Below, piece by piece: positions 51,190-63,185 of a stretch of 64,000 nucleotides of DNA; positions within the stretch are counted from its first letter, which is position 1, and each line of letters opens with the position of its first letter. Below the pieces are notes generated by a model that saw nothing but the letters and a program-made list of their open reading frames with translations, made no database searches and had not been told where the DNA came from. The stretch lies in the NCBI RefSeq assembly GCF_003255815.1, contig NC_037689.1, positions 53,631,875 through 53,695,874 on the forward strand, read 5' to 3'. The translations under genes were made by a program, and so were the position numbers. The DNA comes from Theropithecus gelada (lineage: Eukaryota > Chordata > Mammalia > Primates > Cercopithecidae).

Positions 51190-51768
51190 ATGTCAAAATC
51201 CTGTTAATTCTAGCTCCACCTTATGTCTCAATTTCACTTTTCTTTTTACTCCATGGTCACTGCTCCAGCTTGGGCTCTCTTGCCTAACTGGTCTCACTGA
51301 CTTCATTTACTCCCTTATCCTCCACAACACACCCACCTACACACACACACACACACACACTCTCTCTCATGCTGATATTCCTCTTCCACCCCACTGTTAA
51401 CAGGTTTAATTACGTACTCTCTCGTCATCAATTCCTGAAATACCCTTCCCTCTCCAGCTTCCTTCTGCTTTTCAAAGTCTTATTCATGAGCAGGTCAAAT
51501 TCAGCCTCCTCCTGGAAGCATTCCACTAAGCTCTCATTTAAAACTCCTCCTCTAGTTTTCTCTCAACATTTTGTAATACTGCTCTACTGAAGGACCTATC
51601 CTAAACTGCCTTGCCTAAATATACTTGTCCAAGTACCCACATTTGATTGTGAGCTCTTTAAAGACAAAGGCTGAATCTAACTTTTTTCTTGTATCCCCTC
51701 TACCATCTATGATGTTAGATAGCACAGAGTAAGCATTCAAATGTTTGCTGAACTGAACTAAACTCTTT
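51190..51768 (+). repeat. L2 LINE 3' end with embedded (AC)n(TC)n
   Basis: L2 wording in order: TCCTCCTGGAAGCATTCC, TGTGAGCTCTTTAAAGACAAAGGCTG and AGCACAGAGTAAGCATTCAAATG. A simple (AC)n(TC)n tract is at 51340-51368. Confidence 0.75.
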
Positions 51769-52399
51769 GGTTGCCAGCGGCATCCTAGTGGATGTAAATT
51801 TTGAGAGCTGCTTGTAGCTATAACAGGTTGACAGCTGGTGCTAGATGTCAAAAGAAGGAAATTTATATGGTTGACTCCACTTCTTCTAAAATAAGCAACT
51901 CTCTAATAGACAATACCTGAGAGGAAGATATTGGCTGGCATTTCATTAGCAACAGAGATTTCATAAAAATGTGGAGAACAGAGCCTTTTTATTTCGCCAT
52001 GAAGGATTTCATACATTTGGTTGCAGCAATGAATGATGGGTTGACAAAGCTGCTATAAAACTGTCAGTTAATTCAAAAATCATGTGAGAGATTTTTTTTT
52101 AAATTCTCATACAGAAGAACATTCTCCCCTTCTATGGCCCTATATACCCATTCTTTATGCAATATAATGTGAACTCCTTTTCTTAAAATTTATAAGCTAT
52201 CACTAAATTTCTCTAAGAATTCTGGACTGGGTTGAAAAATCCTTAGCTGAAAAAATAATTCCAAAATAAACAACTCCCTCTTAAAACTTGGAATTCTGTT
52301 TCAGAAGTCCTTCCCTTGGTTTAAAAGGCCACATTATACACCCTTCATATTCTCCTATACCCGGTTCTCTCTGTACCAAATCCATCTCATCATAACAAT

Positions 52400-52605
52400 A
52401 TGTACCATTTAATGAGCATCTAATATGTGCCACATATTTACTTTAGAAACACCAGTAATTTTACTTTCTTAATCACCCTACCAGCATAAGTACTATTATT
52501 AGCTCCACATGACAGATGAGAGAACCACAGTTTAGGAAAGAGAATTAACTTGGCTAAGGTTACACAGCTAATAGATCACTGGGGTCCACTAGTCTGTACA
52601 TCTCC
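52400..52605 (-). repeat. MIR SINE
   Basis: Reverse MIR: TTTAATGAGCATCTAATATG, ACATGACAGATGAGAGAACC, AAGGTTACACAGCTAATAG. Confidence 0.75.
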
Positions 52606-52784
52606 AACACGTGCAAAAGACAATCCTTTGGTTAGACACTCAAATATGTAGAAGTCAAAAGTATAAATAGGAACAGCAAAAAATGTATATCAAGACTATA
52701 ATAACCTGAGGTTAGTCCTAATATTTTAAGTTGTCAGATAAATATATCTTCCTATTTTTTTGACTAATCAGCCTTTTCCATTTG

Positions 52785-52935
52785 ATGTGTCAGGCCTTAA
52801 AATCATATAGACATGGGCTTGAATTCTACTTCCTCACTTGTCATCTTCCTAAGACCCTAGACAAGTTACGTAAGCTCTCTGAGTCTCAGTTTTCTGTCTC
52901 TAAAATGAGAATAGTAATATCTACCTACGAAATTT
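52785..52935 (+). repeat. MIR SINE
   Basis: Forward MIR: GACATGGGCTTGAATTCTACTTCC, CTAGACAAGTTACGTAAGCTC and CTCAGTTTTCTGTCTC, in consensus order. Confidence 0.72.
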
Positions 52936-53174
52936 TAGAGAATCATAAACATTTTGCAGTATTTCCCACAAAAGACTTTCCCGAATATTTGTTTAATTCT
53001 ATTTATATATCTTATTCCATCTTTTCCAAAGCAACCTTCTCCTGTCTGCCTTTTAAATCTCTCTTTTTGGGGTGGTGGGGGGTGGGGTGAAATAACTAAA
53101 CAGCTACCAAAAAGCTCATTAAATATTTTGCACTAACCATTCAAAGCACCCCAATAGATTATAGTTAAAATAAC

Positions 53175-53375
53175 AAATGCCAACATTCACTGAGCTTTTA
53201 CTACGACTCTGATCTCAGTGTTCTACATTAATTATTTCATCTAATCCTCCCGACCCATGAGATAGCTATAAGTGAGCCTATTTTACAGAGAAGGAAACTA
53301 AGAGCATATAGTTTACTGAGATTAGCCATTTGTTCAAGGTTACAAAACTAACAAGTGGCCAGTCTAGGCAGGCTG
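53175..53375 (-). repeat. MIR SINE
   Basis: Reverse MIR: TTCACTGAGCTTTTACTACG, TTTTACAGAGAAGGAAAC, CAAGGTTACAAAACTAACAAG. Confidence 0.75.
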
Positions 53376-55789
53376 CCTTTTAAAGTAATGCATGCTATTG
53401 TTGTGTAACCCTGAAATGGTAGTGGTGGGGGTTACAGAGGGAGAAGCTACAGAAACGAGGCTCTTAAATCCAAATGTTACAGGAATAGCATTCACCAATA
53501 TTATTTGTGAAATAAACAGAATGATAAAAGGAAGCCGTTCTTTCTTTCCAAATCCTCTTCAGTGCTATGCAAGGTATTATGGTATTATGCTTTGCAGTAT
53601 GAACAGACATGAACAAGAGTTTCATATAATTCAGATGCCTCCAAGGAAGAAAATTTAAATTCTTCTAATCTTACCTGCTTTTGGTTCCCTGATCCAGCCC
53701 TTTTGCAGAAGAAAATGACCAGCAATGATTGACAAATTCAGAAACCAAAGAGTTAAAGAAAAATGAGCAATTTGAACATTAGAAAGAGGGAGAATTTTTC
53801 ATTTGATCGCATTTAAATAAAATGTATTCTCTTACCTAGATTATTACCTCATGATTTGCATCAATATAATTACCTGAATACAACAGATACCATGGTAATA
53901 GTTTCATATAGTAAAACATGGTGGTGGCTTGCACACCCAATTACTTGAATTTTAACGTGAATATTTCTAGTAGACAGAAATAGCTTTGTACCGAACTTTT
54001 CTCTTGATAGACTGCAATAACTATGTATAGATTTTCCCAACTGTTCAGAGTTATGAAATGGGATTTACCAAAGAAAGAAAAATGTTTCAATATAGTATTA
54101 CATACATATATTAACTATTTTTTCTTTATTTAGCTGATTTCTTTTTGAGTATTTCTAGAAGTTTCATGGCAATAAAAAGGAAGACCAAAATCATCAAATG
54201 AGAAAACACAATTTTATGAGCAAGTATTTTATTTCTGTCCTTTCCCTGAAAACCAAATCTTACTAAGAAAAATTCTATTTTGAACACGATTGAAAGTTTA
54301 TGAGTATTGAATTTCCATCCCATTTTATAGATTTCAAATGGAGAGATAAACCGAAGTGTAGCAGGGCTGCAAATGACATTGTTTAGATAAACATATCTTG
54401 TCAGAATATCCTGGTATCATTTAGAGGCTCCAGGCATATTTGGAACTAAGATTCCAGCTTAGGCTCTTAATAAGCAATATGACATGTCTCAGACACTTGC
54501 TTTTAAGAAAATGCTTGCTTGGACCATTTGGATTAGAGTCTTTCCACTATGCTGCCAATATTCATAAAAGTATTCACTCCTAAAATACAAAAGCTTAGAA
54601 AAGAAGAACTATTCAAATCACTGAATATTGGCAGAGAGATACAAACTTGCCCTCTGGTCATTCAATTTTAATCTCTATCATGAAAAAGTCAATGCAATAT
54701 CAAAAAAATGCAGGGGATAATGGAAAATGTTCAGACAATGTTGAACAAATACTGTATAATACATTCATGTTATTTTCCTCTTAGGGAAAAAATTGAAGTT
54801 ATTTTTCATTAGTAAAACAACAAATGACTCTCTGTATAGTATGTTCAGATTTGCATAAACATCATTGCCAAATTTCCATATTTCTCAGGCAAGAAACTGA
54901 TCACTTATCTGTGTAATGGGAATTCAGTCTCATATTGAGTAAATCACTCCTAAGATTCACTCTTTTGGGTCAGTGTGTTGCAACCTGTTGGAGAACCCTC
55001 AAGGCTCCAGTATGGTGGAGGAATGCTCTGCTAAATCAATTGTACAGCTATCTATGTTGGTCATTACAAGGCAATTTTGCTCTTGCCTTGCAAGTTATAC
55101 ATATGACATCCTATAATTTACACAAACTTATAGAATATAAGTGCATTCTTCCTTGTTCAAATTAGCTATGCAGAGGTTGACTAATTTCTTACCAAATCTG
55201 TTCCTCTTCCTAGGCTCAACAGTGTACACTATTTCCATACTTCCCTCGCAGTCAGGTGTGACCATGTGACAAGGTCCATCCAACAGACTATGAACAAAAT
55301 TAACACACACCATTTCCAGGCCTGGCTCATGACAAATTTTCAAGAGTAATACTTTCTTCATCTGCCCATTAAATGCGTATGAGTCTTATGCTCTGAACAC
55401 AAAAGATAGAAAGAGTTTGGGTTCCTGAATGACTTCAAAGAGGGCTGCTTATTTTGGACTGCACTAAAATACGAAGTAAATTTCTACTGCAGTAAGCCTC
55501 CAAGATTTGGGAGATTACCTGTTATAGTGGCTAGTGTTAGTAAAATAATACATTAGTATACACCCACAGTCATTGTTTAAGGAACAATGAAGAGTCAAAC
55601 TTTCAAAACCAAGAGCAGACTATGTTAATTAGCAATCCCTACAACTGAAAGAAGACATGTCTTTAGGAAGTGAATCAAAACATACATAATTGCAGACAAA
55701 AGAAGTATTTAGTCTTAGTCCAATGATTAAGGTCATTAACAAAAGCAACAAAACAAGATGGGAAATGGTAAACATACTAGAAAGAGCGC
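53376..55789. other. Unique intron DNA
   Basis: No repeat or exon recognised. AT-rich throughout. Confidence 0.5.
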
Positions 55790-56030
55790 AGATTTTCAAG
55801 CCTGAAAGAGACATTTACAAATTCCAAGCTCTGTTCTTTGCTTGTTTTGTAAACTTCAGCAATTTGAATAACTGATCTTGGAACCTTTTTTCTCATCTGT
55901 AAAATGGGGATTATAAAATATAGCTCACAAGATTCTGTAAAGATTTTGTACACACAAACACACAGAAACACACACACGTGCACACACTGCTTATGAGGTA
56001 CTGAATAAATACTAGCTATTATCAATAAGT
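55790..56030 (+). repeat. MIR SINE with AC-rich insertion
   Basis: Forward MIR: CTCATCTGTAAAATGGGGATT, then CACAAGATTCTGTAAAGATT, with AC-rich sequence at 55950-55985 before the final TGAATAAATACTAGC. Confidence 0.7.
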
Positions 56031-57149
56031 ATTTACCCGATATGTGGAAGTATGACTAATAATATTTTAAAATATTAACCTTTTACTCTGGTTACTCTTT
56101 CACTTTCCCCAACATATTGACAACTAGTCATTTCCTTGGGGAAGGGTTAACATAGCAGAATATAAATTATGAAGACATAGATTCTCATGGTTTCTGAGTT
56201 TCAAAAATCTAGGCCTGGTAAAAGACAAAAGATTTCAAAGACAGAAAAAAAAGATGGCTGAAAGGTTTTCCTCCTTCCTGCACTACAAAGGATTCCTCAG
56301 GTTGTAGGAAGGAAAATGAGGGGATATTGTGGAGGAAGCAAGAAAATTCAATACCAGTGTGTATCCCTGGAGGGAAGGAAGGTAGAGAGAAGTGAGGAAA
56401 CCCAGAGAGATCTGAGAGAACCTGAAAGCAGAGCTGACCTGGACCTCATTTCTGAGGAGAATCTCTGAGGGAAACTGGGTGGCGAGTTTCCCCAACTCCG
56501 TCTTCTATCACTCTTCCTGACCCCATGGAAACCCACTGACACAACACACAATCACTGTGAATCACTCTCCCCATTAAACACATAGGAGTGTATGTCGGAA
56601 GAAAAGAATATGCACAGCGTCTAGTCAGATGGATCTTACCAAAGTTCCTGCCCACCCTAGTATGGCATAAGGTAGGTACAGTACGATGATTTTTGATATT
56701 ACAAAATGGGGGCATCAAAGTAGCAGAGACATATCCAGATCTGAAAGTCACTGCAGACGGGAATGAAAGGTGGTCCAGGAAGAAGTCACTGCCTGCTTAG
56801 ACCAACAACCAAGGATATGAGGGAGAGACTGGCATCTCCATGGAAGCCAGCCCAGATGACAACTAAAGAACAAATGTTCTGTCACACTGTGGTCATCACA
56901 CCCATCACTGCATGCTTTGCAACTATATAAGCCCTGAATTGATTTAAAAATGTATTTCTTCTATTCAATGGAATTACATTCAGTTATTAAAAGGTAACAT
57001 TATGGACTGAAAATCTCAGCACAATTGTTATCATTTACAATTATTTCACATTATGTTTATAAATGTGAGGGGAGTATATGAACTTAAGTTGTTATTGAAA
57101 CTTGGCATGCATCTTGCTTTGAGTGTCCCATGCTTGTTAGAAAACTTAC
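56031..57149. other. Intron 52 start, just downstream of exon 52
   Basis: A GC-richer patch at about 56270-56930 stands out from the AT-rich surroundings. Three overlapping minus-strand ORFs of 67-101 codons fall in it but share no domain with known proteins. Repeat origin is possible. Confidence 0.4.
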
Positions 57150-57267
57150 TTCGATCCGTAATGATTGTTCTAGCCTCTTGATTGCTGGTCTTGTTTTTCA
57201 AATTTTGGGCAGCAGTAATGAGTTCTTCCAACTGGGGGCGCCTCTGTTCCAAATCCTGCACTGTTGC
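57150..57267 (-). CDS. DMD: Dystrophin exon 52 (partial CDS)
   Basis: This 118-bp exon encodes part of the dystrophin rod, the long spectrin-repeat region linking cortical actin to the dystroglycan complex under the muscle membrane. Read on the minus strand it opens in phase 0 with Ala-Thr-Val-Gln-Asp-Leu-Glu-Gln and ends Ile-Ile-Thr-Asp-Arg plus one base, so 39 codons and one base are used. The acceptor is a pyrimidine-rich tract ending in CAG just above 57267. The donor is GTAAGT at 57144-57149. A branch-point-like TACTAAG lies at 57286-57292, about 20 bases upstream. By known domain maps it falls in spectrin-like repeat 20, about codons 2515-2554. The human protein, from memory, has Met where Val is read here at codon 2517; two other differences are silent. 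Because 118 is not a multiple of three, loss of this exon would shift the frame. Identity is very secure. Confidence 0.97.
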
Positions 57268-60200
57268 CTGTAAGAACAAATACCGCTTAGTATCGGGGTT
57301 CTCCAGTGTTGTGTATTCCTTTTACATAATACAAAGTAAAGTACAGTTGTAAGACCAGCCAAAACACTTTTAGAAATAAAAAAGATGTTACCGTGTAAGG
57401 GTTTATAGAAAACAATTTAACAGGAAATATGTTTCATTCTTGGATATCAAAAAAATTTCAAAGAAAATCTTGATTATAGATTTTCTTCTTTATTTAAAGG
57501 CTCAAATGGAGTCATTCCAGAGTACCTCGGATTACTTAAACCACTGTAAGAGTGCCTTGAGTAAGAAATGTTATTCTGAATTACGACAATGTATTTAAAA
57601 GATAGATAGCTGTTTATACTTATAATATCATTCTGTGTGATGTCAAAATTAAGGTATATTTATTTTAAAAACAGAAAAAGCACACAACCAATTTAAGAGA
57701 TATTACTTATTTAACTTCACTGTACCCTGAGATTCCTCACCTGTCAAACGAAAAGGCGAAGTAGATGAGCTAAATCAGCTTTTCTCCTAAGCTGCCTGTC
57801 CCTAATAATCACCAAACCTTTTTGCCTCACCCCAGAACTAACGAATATGTAGTGGAAAGGGCTGCAAATCTTGCATTTTAAATAAATTATCTAATTAACT
57901 TTTACGATTTAGGCAGGTTTGGAGAGCATCAGATTAGAGGTTAGTATTCCTATTTCCCTGTATTATAAATGACTCTAATATAGCACTATTTTAAATAAAA
58001 ATACAAATATAACAAAGTCAATAATTTTTAATTTATAGGTAGTAATGTAAATCATTAAGATATTCTTCCCTTTCTTCAGTGTCTATTGTCTCTGTTATCT
58101 TAGTCTCTCTGGATTTAAGGACCAAAATCGCAGAGATATTTATGAGGAAATTGATGAAAAAAAGGCATCTGACTAACTCTGGTTCTAAAACTCAATAAAT
58201 TTTATTTTAATTGGGGAAAATAAAAGTAATATTTACTGTTAGTTTGTAAGCAATATGTGACAGATGTTTTATCTACATTTTCTCGTTTTTTCTTATAACA
58301 ACCACACTAGTAAACAAGCCAGCAAGTTTGTATAATTTTAAATATGATGTTCTACCACATGAAGCCAATGAAGATGAAGAGATGAAAGTGGAAGATAGCA
58401 ATGCATCTGAAACTTATATGAAACTTAGTTATTTACTCTGTTCTTTGACTCCTGCTGATTTTCTAATTATTTTTGGTTTTGGAAAGGCCAAATTTTGATC
58501 ATTACGTAGTGTTTCTTTTGTGAAGAGGTAGGGAGACAGGCTTTGTGATTTAAACTCAATTGCTTTCAGTAATAGTAAAATAATGCAACAAACTTATCCA
58601 AACATTGTACATCTACTCCAGGCACTTTCTCCTCTCTGTATTGAAAAATTGGAGGGGCTAACTTTTAACAAATTTTCCACATTTGTAAGCTGTGATTGCT
58701 CAGAAGAAAAATCCAATTTTCAGGTTTCTAACTTTTATGGTTTCTTTATACAAAAGAGTGTTTGAAATATGGAACAAACTGCCAAAGACAGCTATTGAAG
58801 TAAGTGGCATAAGTCAGTTGGAGAGTACTGAACAAATTTTAAAGTGGGAACCATATAGTAGCAGATAGATTTTATGAAATAAGATGTTTTCCAGTGTTAC
58901 AATGTGAAACTCTGGTCATCTGTGACATGGGAAGCTGAAAGGTTGCTTTGGAATTGCCTACCCTAAAATGTTTGAATATGTTCAATAGAATTTTTAAAAC
59001 GGACTTACCCAGAAACCTCAGATGAAGTCAAATTTTCACCTCAAAGTTAACAAAGAACATTAAATACACAGAGCTGGCAAAATACATTAATTCATTTACT
59101 CATCCATTGATTTTAATAAATATTTTTAAGCACTAGGTACTATTCTAGGCACTATGCATGTGGCAGTGGACAAATATATTCAGTATAGTGTATATCTTAA
59201 ATGAAAAATTGTGTTTTTTGATACTTGGAAATTTTTATATAACAAAGATGATCTTTATTGGGTTGTTGTTCTTTGATTTGATATTAATTCACCCTCAAAT
59301 AACCAGATTTTTTTGCTTCTCAGTTTTAGATACATTACTCAATGTTTGCTATACTTTTTTTCCTTCTTTTAAGATTTCAAAGTTCATTTAAGAAATGTGT
59401 TGTAAAAGTAACTTGATCAACTTTAATCTGAACCTTATCAGTTTCTAAATTAAACCTAACCATAATGAACAACTTTTACTGCTGAAATTAGCAAGCATGT
59501 CAACTTAGACTCCAAACAAGCCATTTTCCTCTCTAATGAACAAAATAGGTCTCAGGGTATTGTGAAACCTGTTCTTTAGTTGGGTGATTCTCTAATTCTG
59601 CTGACAGACACATGCTTTGTAAGCACCTGAGAAGATTATTAATGACATCCTTTGAAGCAGCCTCCTTAAAAATCTAAGGAGATTCACAACTGCAATACAA
59701 CTATGCATTTCTAAAATATTTCAAAACAAAATTTCAACTTTTTATCCCACTCTTTGGTCAACACATACAAACATTCATTTCAACAAAGAAGCTGTAAAAT
59801 AATAATGTACATTGCTATGGGATTTATCATACACTAATAGGCTCTTTACTTAGTGGTCTTTTAGTATAGCAGAATGGGAATTTTCTCCTTTGATTCCCTT
59901 TCTAGAAATAAAGAGAGGGATTTAATATGGCTACACTTCACTTCAGTATTTTTTCATTAAGACACTATAAAAACAGTGGTTAAAATAATTTCTTGCTAAT
60001 AAGAACACAAACATATAGTGAGAGTAATGATTTTTTTCATTTGGTTTCCTTTTTAGTGTATTCTATTTACTTGCTACTATAATTTCTTTGACTTCACAAC
60101 TTAGTTTTATAATTCCAGAACTTCTCAAACTCACCTTCATCTCCATTCCTTCCAGCCACGCACAGATGAGAAAACACCTTAGATCTAATCATTACTCAAA

Positions 60201-60894
60201 CTACTTGCCTCCAAAATACCCATCTACCAAATTCTATTCTCTACCCACAATCTGCTACCCCTATCAGATGTTACTCTCCCAAACATGCTGTTCCTAGTAT
60301 TATCTTCATCCTCATATGACCTCTGGTTCTTTTCTGTTTTCTCAACCTAGCTTTAGTCATAACAAACAAGTAGAATGCTAATTGTGCTTATTTATTTCTC
60401 TGATATGATCCCAGATAGTTGTTACACAAATAACTTAAGTGAACAAAACTAAAATCATTACATGCTTACCAGTACCTAAGCATGATAATTGATTGTGTCT
60501 ACATGGATTCTATCATTCTAGAAGAGACAAAACACAGGAGAAGGAAGGAATCAATGCTATTTCTAAGGAGTCATAAGTCAGCTACTGGGCTTTACTAAAA
60601 ACAGCTTACCCCTTGGAGATGAGAATTCATCATGGATTCCACTAGCTGAGCAAAGATGGAGGAAAAAAAAATTCTTCAAATACAAAGTGAATCAGAAGTC
60701 TTTAATCTTTAATCCCCCCAGAGTTGAGTGAAGTGGTTATAAATAGCAACCCTATGAAATAGGAAGTTAAACAGTGAAACCATACATATTATAACTAGGG
60801 CATTTTAGGCTTTTAGACAAAATTACAATTTGTTATTGTATTTATTAAAATGGAATTCCACCTAAATAATACTCAAATAAAAACTCTATATGTT

Positions 60895-61200
60895 ACCGGG
60901 CGTGGTGGCTCATGCCTGTAATCCCAGCACTTTGGGAGGCTGAGTCGGGCAGATCACGAGGTCAGGAGATCGAGACCATCCTGGGCAACATGGTGAAACC
61001 CCATCTCTACTAAAAATACAAAAAATTAGCCAGGCGTGGTGGCGGGCACCTGTGGTCCCAGCTGCTTGGGAGGCTGAGGCAGGAGAATGGCGTGAACCTG
61101 GGAGGCGGAGCTCGCAGTGAGCCGAGATCGTGTCACTGCACTCCAGCCTAGGCTACAGAGCGAGACTCCATCTCAAAAAACAAAACAAAACAAAAAAAAT
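60895..61200 (+). mobile_element. AluY-type element
   Basis: This dimer has AluY-diagnostic wording: GAGGTCAGGAGATCGAGACC and GAGAATGGCGTGAACC. The tail is CAAAA-rich. It is the youngest-looking Alu here. AluY copies spread in the catarrhine lineage. Confidence 0.93.
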
Positions 61201-61854
61201 TCTATGTTGAGTTGAATATTTAGTACTTATATGTCTAAGAAAAGACTTTAAAAATCAAACTTGTCGTATTTTTATATTTTTCTATAAAAATCAATCTACA
61301 TAGCATAAATGCCCATGATTTTTCAAATGTTCCCATTTTCAGTAAATATGAATTAAGCTGAAATGTAACAATGCAGAACTGATGCTACTTTATTTACAAC
61401 TTCAAAAAATTAATATTAAGAATTCAGAATGTAAAAGAGTTTATGGAACCATTTTATGTATTGAGGAAAATATAAGCATAGAAGTCAGGGAGGAACTAAA
61501 TTGCAGCCTTTCTAGTTACTGAAAGGGTTTTACTGGTGGGGATGCTAGTAATCTGTCTAGCTTTCAACCATCTCACTGAGCATCTTCTTCTGGCTTCTAT
61601 TCTTGCATTTGGATGTCTCTCCAAATAGAGTGGCCAAATCGAAAACCATCCTTATTGTCTTCCACTTACTTCCTCACTTCTCATTTCCATTTTATACTGG
61701 CTTGGATATTGATATTTTCCTACTTGGCCAACCTTCCTTACTTCTTTTTTGAATGTTCTACCAGCACCTCCATTGGTAACTTCTTAAGAATCTTCATAAC
61801 CAACTTCATAAACATCTTCTAACTGCAGTTATCCTTTTTTTGTTCTTTATTCAC

Positions 61855-62425
61855 TGCATAAATACTTTATAAGATACATTTTATTTTTACATAATTTCAA
61901 GCCTGCAGAATATTTGCAAGATAAAGAACTCCCATGTACCCCTTACCCAGATTCACCATTTGTTAACATTTTGCCACATTATTTTAAATCATTTATCATT
62001 TTATCATTCTCTCAGATATATAACTGTATTATGTAATATTTTATATATATATATTTTTCTGAATCATTTGAGAATAATTTGGAGATATCATACCCCTTTA
62101 CCCTTAAATACTTTAGGTTTTATTTCTTAATAGCAAAGACATTCTCTTAAATAACCTCAGCTCAGTTTCAAAGTCAGGAAATTTAGCATGGCTTTAGTAC
62201 CATAATCTTATCTATATTCTATATTCAGAGTATGACAATTAACCCATTAATGAGCTGTATAGTTATATTTTTATTTCTTTGTCTGGTCCAGGCTCATGCT
62301 TTTAGTTGTCGTATCTCCTTAGTCTCTTTTAAGTTGAAATAGTTATTTGCCTTTCTTTGAACTTTGTAACAGTGATAGTTTTGACCAATAGAGGCCAGGT
62401 ATTTTGTAGAATATCCCCCAAGTTT
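61855..62425 (-). mobile_element. Old L1M 3' end
   Basis: Minus-strand L1 3' region of the L1MD/L1ME type: TTTGCAAGATAAAGAACTCCC, ATTTGTTAACATTTTGCCAC and TTGTAGAATATCCCCCAAG in reverse order of the L1 transcript. Confidence 0.65.
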
Positions 62426-62639
62426 GAGTTACAGCAATTTTTTAAGTGCTTCAGTTGTGTCACTCATTGAGCTAGGTGCAGGGGCTGTAGCAGTGAAGGA
62501 GAAAATAATTCCTGTTCTCAAAGAGAAAACAAACTAGGAGTGATGACAGGCGACGAAAAAGCAGTTGCAATAATCTGAGGTATTATGGTAGGGGAAACAC
62601 GGAGAGTTATCAGAGCACATGGCAGAGATATCACATGAA

Positions 62640-63185
62640 ATATAAAGGCCAAAGACAGTCTTCTGAAGGAATCAAGCTTAAGTAGTCCTCAGTTTTTCTT
62701 TATTTAAATTATACAAAATAGTTTTAAACACCACTGCTCCTCATACCCAAGTGGCCACCATGAGAATATGCAGGCCTTCTATTATTGGGTCTTAACTGAC
62801 TGAGGACTCCTGTTACTGCATTTTGAAATCCATGATTGCATTGCTCCAAAGCCAAGCTTCTCACAGACTGCTCCTCACCAATGATTGGGTGTGGTGGGAA
62901 TACTAAGGCAGAGAGCCTTCCTTGGGAGACATGGGACTCCTTTGCCTGGCTCTGCCTCAATGACTTCCCAACAGCTTCGCCAAAATTTCCTTCCACTAGA
63001 CCGCACACTGGGATGCTTCCACCTAGCCTTCTCTCCCTCTCTTTTCCTTGCAGGGTCAGAATTGTGTCTTCATCTAACGTCTCTTGCACCTTCCCTGGCT
63101 TCCTCCTTATTTTCTTTCACACAGATATTTCCACTAATAAAATATTGTCCCATTTTATCCTGTCTGGGTACATATAACCTCAGGT
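62640..63185 (+). repeat. Possible LTR, family uncertain
   Basis: A GC-richer block with a polyadenylation-like CACTAATAAAATATTGTCCC near the end and TTCATCTAACGTCTCTTGC before it, a layout typical of LTR 3' regions. Two overlapping ORFs of about 110 codons here look like chance. Confidence 0.35.

Larger units (their letters stand above)
13023..57149 (-). other. DMD: DMD intron 52, complete
   Basis: The span between the exon 53 acceptor and the exon 52 donor is 44,127 bp, all in intron phase 1. It is AT-rich and filled with retrotransposon copies listed separately. I see no additional conserved exon with splice sites on either strand. Human intron 52 is about 50 kb as I remember, so insertions or deletions between lineages probably explain the difference. 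Confidence 0.92.

Noticed and set aside
62724..63177. Overlapping ORFs of 121, 113 and 101 codons on both strands
   Set aside because: They overlap one another in a GC-richer, LTR-like block and have no recognisable domain.
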